The position numbers and the translations under genes were made by a program. Below are positions 59,615 through 64,000 of a stretch of DNA of 64,000 bases, piece by piece. The DNA lies in NCBI RefSeq assembly GCF_009192745.1, contig NZ_VTFV01000003.1, forward strand, positions 62,001 to 126,000, written 5' to 3'. The notes under the pieces are model-generated. The model was not told the origin of the DNA and searched no databases. It was given only the letters and a program-made list of their open reading frames with translations. The DNA comes from Arthrobacter citreus (GTDB lineage: Bacteria; Actinomycetota; Actinomycetes; Actinomycetales; Micrococcaceae). Within the stretch, counting starts at the first letter, position 1; every line of letters begins with the position of its first letter.

Positions 59615-62600
59615 ATGCCACAGATCTACCCCAAGGCCTCCACGGGCGATTCCGCCGAAGCAGCAGCCTCCTCACCCAGGTTCCCCGAGATCGAAGAACG
59701 GGTCCTGAAGTACTGGGATGAGGACGGCACCTTCCAGGCCTCCATCGACGCCCGGCCCGCCGGCGAAGATGGTTCCAACGAGTTTGTCTTCTACGACGGC
59801 CCTCCCTTCGCCAACGGCCTGCCGCACTATGGACACCTGCTCACCGGTTACGTGAAGGACCTGGTGGCCCGCTACCAGACCCAGCGCGGACACCGCGTTG
59901 AGCGCCGCTTCGGCTGGGACACCCACGGGCTGCCCGCTGAACTGGAAGCCATGAAGCAGCTCGGCATGAGCGACAAGGTCCAGATCGAGAAGATGGGCAT
60001 CGACAAGTTCAACGATGCCTGCCGTGCCTCGGTCATGAAGTACGCCGGCGAGTGGCAGGACTACGTCACCCGCCAGGCACGCTGGGTGGACTTCGAGAAC
60101 GACTACAAGACGCTCAACGTTGAGTACATGGAGTCGGTCATCTGGGCCTTCAAGACCCTGCATGAAAAGGGCCTGACCTACAGCGGTTTCCGGGTGCTCC
60201 CGTACTGCTGGAAGGACGAGACTCCGCTGTCCAACCACGAGCTGCGCATGGACGACGACGTCTACAAGATGCGCCAGGACCAGACCGTCACGGTGACCTT
60301 CCCCATCATCGCCGGGGACAACGTCCTCTCCGCCGAGCTCGAGGGTGTCAACGCCGTCGCTTGGACCACCACGCCGTGGACGCTGCCCACCAACCTGGCC
60401 CTCGCCGTCGGGCCGGACGTTCGTTACGCCGTCGTGCCCGCCGGCCCCAACGGCACCATGCTCGATCAGGGGACGGCCGGTGAAGGCCGCTTCCTCCTGG
60501 CCGAGGACCTGGTCGCTTCCTACGCCAAGGATCTTGGGTACGACGACGCCGATGCGGCCCGTGCCGCCGTCACCTCCGTGCACACGGGCAAGGAACTCGA
60601 AGGCCTGCGCTACACGCCGCTCTGGGACTACTACGCCGACGCCGAAAAGTGGGGCACGTCCAACGCCTGGAAGTTCGTTGTGGCCGACTACGTCACCACG
60701 ACCGACGGCACCGGCATTGTCCACCAGGCTCCGGCCTACGGTGAAGATGACCAGAAGGTCTGCGAAGCCAACGGCATCCCCGTCATCCTCTCCGTCGATG
60801 AAGGCGGCAAGTTCCTGCCCATGTTCGGCGAGGGACCGCTGTCCGAAATCGCCGGCCTGCAGGTCTTCGAGGCGAACAAGCCGATCACCCGCGAGCTCAA
60901 GTCCGAAGGCCGCCTGCTGCGCCAGGCCAGCTACGAGCACTCCTACCCGCACTGCTGGCGCTGCCGGAACCCGCTGATCTACAAGGCGGTGTCCTCCTGG
61001 TTCGTGGAGGTCACCAAGATCAAGGACCGCATGATCGAGCTGAACCAGGAGATCAACTGGATCCCGGAGAACGTCAAGGACGGGCAGTTCGGCAAGTGGC
61101 TCGAAAATGCCCGCGACTGGTCGATCAGCCGCAACCGGTACTGGGGCAGTCCCATCCCGGTGTGGGTTTCGGACGACCCCAACTACCCGCGCACCGACGT
61201 CTACGGTTCCCTCGCGGAGATGGAAGCCGACTTCGGCCGCCTGCCGCTGAACAAGGAAGGCCAGCCGGACCTGCACCGTCCGTTCATCGATGAACTGACG
61301 CGCCCCAACCCGGACGATCCCACCGGCAAGTCCACCATGCGCCGGGTCGAGGATGTGCTGGACGTCTGGTTCGACTCCGGTTCGATGCCGTACGCCCAGG
61401 TGCACTACCCGCATGAGAACGCCGACTGGTTCGAACACCACAACCCGGGCGACTTCATTGTGGAGTACATCGGCCAGACCCGCGGCTGGTTCTACACACT
61501 GCACATCCTGGCCACGGCTCTCTTTGACCGCCCGGCATTCCGCAATGTGATCAGCCACGGCATCGTGCTTGGCTCGGACGGGCAGAAGATGTCCAAGTCC
61601 CTGCGGAACTACCCGGACGTTTCCGAGGTCCTGGACCGCGACGGTTCCGACGCCATGCGCTGGTTCCTGATGGCTTCCCCGATCCTGCGCGGCGGCAACC
61701 TGGTTGTCACGGAACAGGGCATCCGCGACGGCGTCCGGCAGGTGATCCTGCCGCTGTGGAACGTATGGCACTTCTTCACGCTCTACACCAACGCCGCGAA
61801 CAACGGCGCCGGCTACGAGGCAACACTGCGCCACGAGTCGACCGAGCCGCTGGACACCTACATGCTGGCCGCCACCGGCGACCTCATCCGGAACATGACG
61901 ACGGCGCTGGACACCTATGACGTGTCCGTCGCCTGCGAAATGCTGCGTGCCTACATGGACACGCTCACCAACTGGTACGTCCGCCGCAGCCGCACCCGGT
62001 TCTTCGACGAAGACACCCAGGCCTTCGATGTGCTCTACACCTGCCTCGAAGCGCTCTGCAGGGTGGCAGCACCTCTGCTTCCCCTGGTCTCCGAGGAGAT
62101 CTGGCGCGGCCTGACCGGTGGGCGCTCCGTACACCTGACGGACTGGCCCGAAGCCGGCGCCTTCCCGCGGGATCCGGACCTGGTGGCCCGTATGGACCTG
62201 ACCCGGAAGATCGCCTCCGTTGGTTCCTCGCTTCGCAAGGCCGCCAACCTCCGCGTGCGGCTGCCGCTCGCGGGCATGACCGTGGTGGCTCCGGACGCAG
62301 AGGCGCTCGAAGGCCACTTCGCGGCAATCATCGCCGATGAACTGAACCTCAAGTCCGTCCGTCTTGTTGATGCAGGTGCCGCGGATCCCGCGGAGTTCGG
62401 CATCACGCAGAAGCTCGTCGTCAACGCCCGCGCAGCGGGTCCGCGCCTGGGCAAGAACGTCCAGACGGCCATCAAGGCCTCGAAGTCAGGGGACTGGTCC
62501 GTAGCGGAAGACGGCACGGTGACTGCCGGCGGCCTGGAACTCCAGGAGCACGAGTACACACTGGAAACCGTGGTGGAGTCCGGAGAGGGCGAATCCTCCA

Positions 62601-62917
62601 AGGCAGTGGCAGTGCTGCCCGGAGGGGGCTTCCTGGTCCTGGACACGGAGGTTACCCCGGAGCTGGCGGCCGAAGGCACCGCACGTGACGCCATCCGCGC
62701 CATCCAGCAGGCGCGCCGCGACGCAGACCTGCACATCAGCGACCGGATCCGCACCACCATCTCCACAACGGAGGACGACGCGGCCGCGCTGGAAGCCAAC
62801 GTCAGCCTCATCAAGGCCGAGACGCTTACGGGGGAGCTGGTTGTTGTCGGCGACCTGGCGGTCAAGGACAACGACAAGGACACCGACAAGTACATCGTCA
62901 CCGTGGAGAAGATCTGA
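59615..62917 (+). CDS. ileS: Isoleucyl-tRNA synthetase
   Basis: A 1100-residue class Ia enzyme that charges tRNA-Ile and edits Val. Motifs: [16 protein letters not shown] (HIGH-type, about residue 60), editing domain with [24 protein letters not shown] in [13 protein letters not shown] (about 660), and a long anticodon-binding end. The length and HYGH variant fit the eukaryote-like/type 2 group, which in other bacteria is associated with mupirocin tolerance. The start is set at ATG 59615 because AGGA lies eight bases upstream; ATG 59606 is in frame. The stop overlaps folC by one base (TGATG). Confidence 0.97.
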   Translation: MPQIYPKASTGDSAEAAASSPRFPEIEERVLKYWDEDGTFQASIDARPAGEDGSNEFVFYDGPPFANGLPHYGHLLTGYVKDLVARYQTQRGHRVERRFGWDTHGLPAELEAMKQLGMSDKVQIEKMGIDKFNDACRASVMKYAGEWQDYVTRQARWVDFENDYKTLNVEYMESVIWAFKTLHEKGLTYSGFRVLPYCWKDETPLSNHELRMDDDVYKMRQDQTVTVTFPIIAGDNVLSAELEGVNAVAWTTTPWTLPTNLALAVGPDVRYAVVPAGPNGTMLDQGTAGEGRFLLAEDLVASYAKDLGYDDADAARAAVTSVHTGKELEGLRYTPLWDYYADAEKWGTSNAWKFVVADYVTTTDGTGIVHQAPAYGEDDQKVCEANGIPVILSVDEGGKFLPMFGEGPLSEIAGLQVFEANKPITRELKSEGRLLRQASYEHSYPHCWRCRNPLIYKAVSSWFVEVTKIKDRMIELNQEINWIPENVKDGQFGKWLENARDWSISRNRYWGSPIPVWVSDDPNYPRTDVYGSLAEMEADFGRLPLNKEGQPDLHRPFIDELTRPNPDDPTGKSTMRRVEDVLDVWFDSGSMPYAQVHYPHENADWFEHHNPGDFIVEYIGQTRGWFYTLHILATALFDRPAFRNVISHGIVLGSDGQKMSKSLRNYPDVSEVLDRDGSDAMRWFLMASPILRGGNLVVTEQGIRDGVRQVILPLWNVWHFFTLYTNAANNGAGYEATLRHESTEPLDTYMLAATGDLIRNMTTALDTYDVSVACEMLRAYMDTLTNWYVRRSRTRFFDEDTQAFDVLYTCLEALCRVAAPLLPLVSEEIWRGLTGGRSVHLTDWPEAGAFPRDPDLVARMDLTRKIASVGSSLRKAANLRVRLPLAGMTVVAPDAEALEGHFAAIIADELNLKSVRLVDAGAADPAEFGITQKLVVNARAAGPRLGKNVQTAIKASKSGDWSVAEDGTVTAGGLELQEHEYTLETVVESGEGESSKAVAVLPGGGFLVLDTEVTPELAAEGTARDAIRAIQQARRDADLHISDRIRTTISTTEDDAAALEANVSLIKAETLTGELVVVGDLAVKDNDKDTDKYIVTVEKI

Positions 62918-64000
62918 TGAGCACTGAAGACACCCCGTCGGGCTCCATTGACGGTTTCTCCGTGGAAAGCGTCTACGCTGAGCTGCTCAGCCGCGCCCCG
63001 GAAAACAAGATGGAGCCGCGCATGGCTCCGCTGTTCCGGGCCATGGAGATCCTGGGCGAGCCCAACAAGGCGTTCCCGATCATCCACATCACCGGAACCA
63101 ACGGCAAAACCTCGACGGCGCGGCTGATCGAGGGCGGCCTGCGCGCCTACGGGCTGCGCACGGGCCGCTACACCAGCCCGCACCTGAGCAAGGTCACCGA
63201 ACGCATCAGCATTGACGGCGAACCGGTGGCGGATGAGACCTTCGTGCGGATCTGGGACGAAATCCGTCCTTATCTTGCAATGGTCGACGCCGAACTGGAC
63301 GCCGCCGGTGAGCCCCGCCTGACGTACTTCGAGTGCGTCACGATCCTGGCGTTCGCGGTCTTCGCGGACGAACCTGTGGACGTGGCCGTGATCGAAGTAG
63401 GGCTCGGCGGCATCACCGATGCCACCAACGTGGGTGACGGCGCAGTCTCCGTGGTGACCCCGATTTCCCTGGACCACACGGAGCTCCTCGGCGACGACGT
63501 TGCAGACATCGCCCTGGAGAAGGCCGGCATCATCAAGGAAAACGGGTTCCTGGTCAGTGCGGCGCAGCCGGTGGAAGCTGCCCAGGTGCTCCTGGAAAAG
63601 GCGAACGAGGCCGGCGTGCCGTTCCGCTTCGAGGGCATCGAGTTCGGCGTCGCATCCCGGACCATGGCAGTCGGCGGACAAATGGTGACCGTGGACGGAC
63701 TCGCTGGACGCTACGAGGACCTGCTGGTTCCCCTGCACGGCGAACACCAGGCGCAGAACGCCGCAGTTGCCGTCGCCGCGCTGGAAGCCTTCATTGGCGG
63801 CGGCAGCAAGGAACTCGACGTCGAACTGCTGCGCACCGGGTTCCAGACCGTCACGTCTCCCGGACGCCTGGAAGTAGTCCGCACCGCGCCGACGATCATC
63901 GTGGACGCCGCGCACAACCCTGCCGGCGCCAAGGCCAGCGCCCAGGCAGTGCTTGAATCCTTTAACCTGTCCTCGCTGGTACTGGTGGTGGGGATCCTGG
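62917..64000 (+). CDS. folC: Dihydrofolate synthase / folylpolyglutamate synthase, C-terminus cut
   Basis: FolC adds glutamate to dihydropteroate and then to folates, using ATP. The 361 codons present include the P-loop ITGTNGKTST (about 62), the SPHLSKVTERI substrate loop, the GLGGITDATNV motif, SLDHTELLG and the DAAHNPAGAKA segment near the end. The remaining third or less lies past the right edge. The ATG overlaps the ileS stop by one base, so it shares the T-box-controlled transcript; folate synthesis thus becomes coupled to isoleucine supply, probably by gene order only. Confidence 0.95.
   Translation, partial: MSTEDTPSGSIDGFSVESVYAELLSRAPENKMEPRMAPLFRAMEILGEPNKAFPIIHITGTNGKTSTARLIEGGLRAYGLRTGRYTSPHLSKVTERISIDGEPVADETFVRIWDEIRPYLAMVDAELDAAGEPRLTYFECVTILAFAVFADEPVDVAVIEVGLGGITDATNVGDGAVSVVTPISLDHTELLGDDVADIALEKAGIIKENGFLVSAAQPVEAAQVLLEKANEAGVPFRFEGIEFGVASRTMAVGGQMVTVDGLAGRYEDLLVPLHGEHQAQNAAVAVAALEAFIGGGSKELDVELLRTGFQTVTSPGRLEVVRTAPTIIVDAAHNPAGAKASAQAVLESFNLSSLVLVVGIL

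Noticed and set aside
59672-62317. 881-codon open frame on the minus strand opposite ileS
   Set aside because: It is a shadow of ileS caused by high GC. Its Val/Gly/Asp-rich translation has no motif, while the plus strand carries complete synthetase motifs. Similar antisense frames opposite valS (53468-55678) and def/gap (20397-22055) were rejected for the same reason.

Overview
The window is a gene-dense, high-GC chromosomal segment that reads as a member of the Micrococcaceae (Arthrobacter-like Actinobacteria). The evidence is indirect: a PucR-type regulator beside fabD, homodimeric aceE followed by a DUF3052 gene and a 1-Cys peroxiredoxin, the long form of GAPDH, two ClpP paralogues, a mycothiol-type nitroreductase homologue, MptB-type mannosyltransferases, a class F sortase and many apparently leaderless promoters. 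There is no rRNA, transposase, integrase, phage module or CRISPR array. Most of the window is core genome; accessory features are confined to a few islands.

Layout: 1-4.7 kb (minus strand) fatty acid and pyruvate entry: fabD (cut by the window edge), its PucR-type regulator and aceE, with a shared candidate operator. 5.0-6.9 kb DUF3052, peroxiredoxin, sirtuin, then tRNA-Val. 7.2-11 kb a beta-lactamase-fold lipoprotein, a Na+/H+ antiporter and a DUF2252 protein. 11.2-14.9 kb gnd, cysE-cysK and msrA. 15-18.5 kb Nif3-like, coiled-coil/zinc-ribbon-like, an RNase H-VOC fusion and yaaA. 18.5-18.9 kb RNase P RNA. 19-25.5 kb MFS transporter, long gap gene with a structured leader, acyl-CoA dehydrogenase-def pair, tRNA-His, orn and a small membrane protein. 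25.8-28.5 kb two convergent, overlapping polyprenol-dependent glycosyltransferases. 28.7-32.9 kb DUF3224, then a minus-strand envelope module: DUF4397 surface protein, class F sortase, ECF sigma factor, anti-sigma factor and M50 intramembrane protease.

33-46 kb: tRNA-Arg, an SSB paralogue, a lipoprotein, ettA, two divergent thioesterases, a globin-mscS-osmC-pepN run and a 970-residue secreted metalloprotease with FG-GAP-like repeats. 46-53 kb: rpiB-nei, tRNA-Gly, tRNA-Pro, then trigger factor, clpP1-clpP2 and clpX (a protein quality-control block) and a DsbA-like protein. 53-64 kb: valS, DUF488, a PGPGW membrane protein, an AbiEi/DUF559 gene bracketed by a pair of palindromic repeats, an SDR, and an isoleucine T-box leader controlling ileS and the overlapping folC (cut by the right edge).

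The most interesting items for follow-up are the sigma/anti-sigma/M50/sortase/DUF4397 module with a non-canonical sorting signal, the DUF559 gene flanked by two copies of a 76-bp palindromic repeat, the RNase H-VOC fusion, the operator shared by fabD and its regulator, the structured leader of the long gap gene, a perfect 38-bp palindrome after tig, and a set of leaderless promoters with TAnnnT placed 6-7 bases before the start codon. Similarity statements rest on motif recognition by eye; no database search was run.
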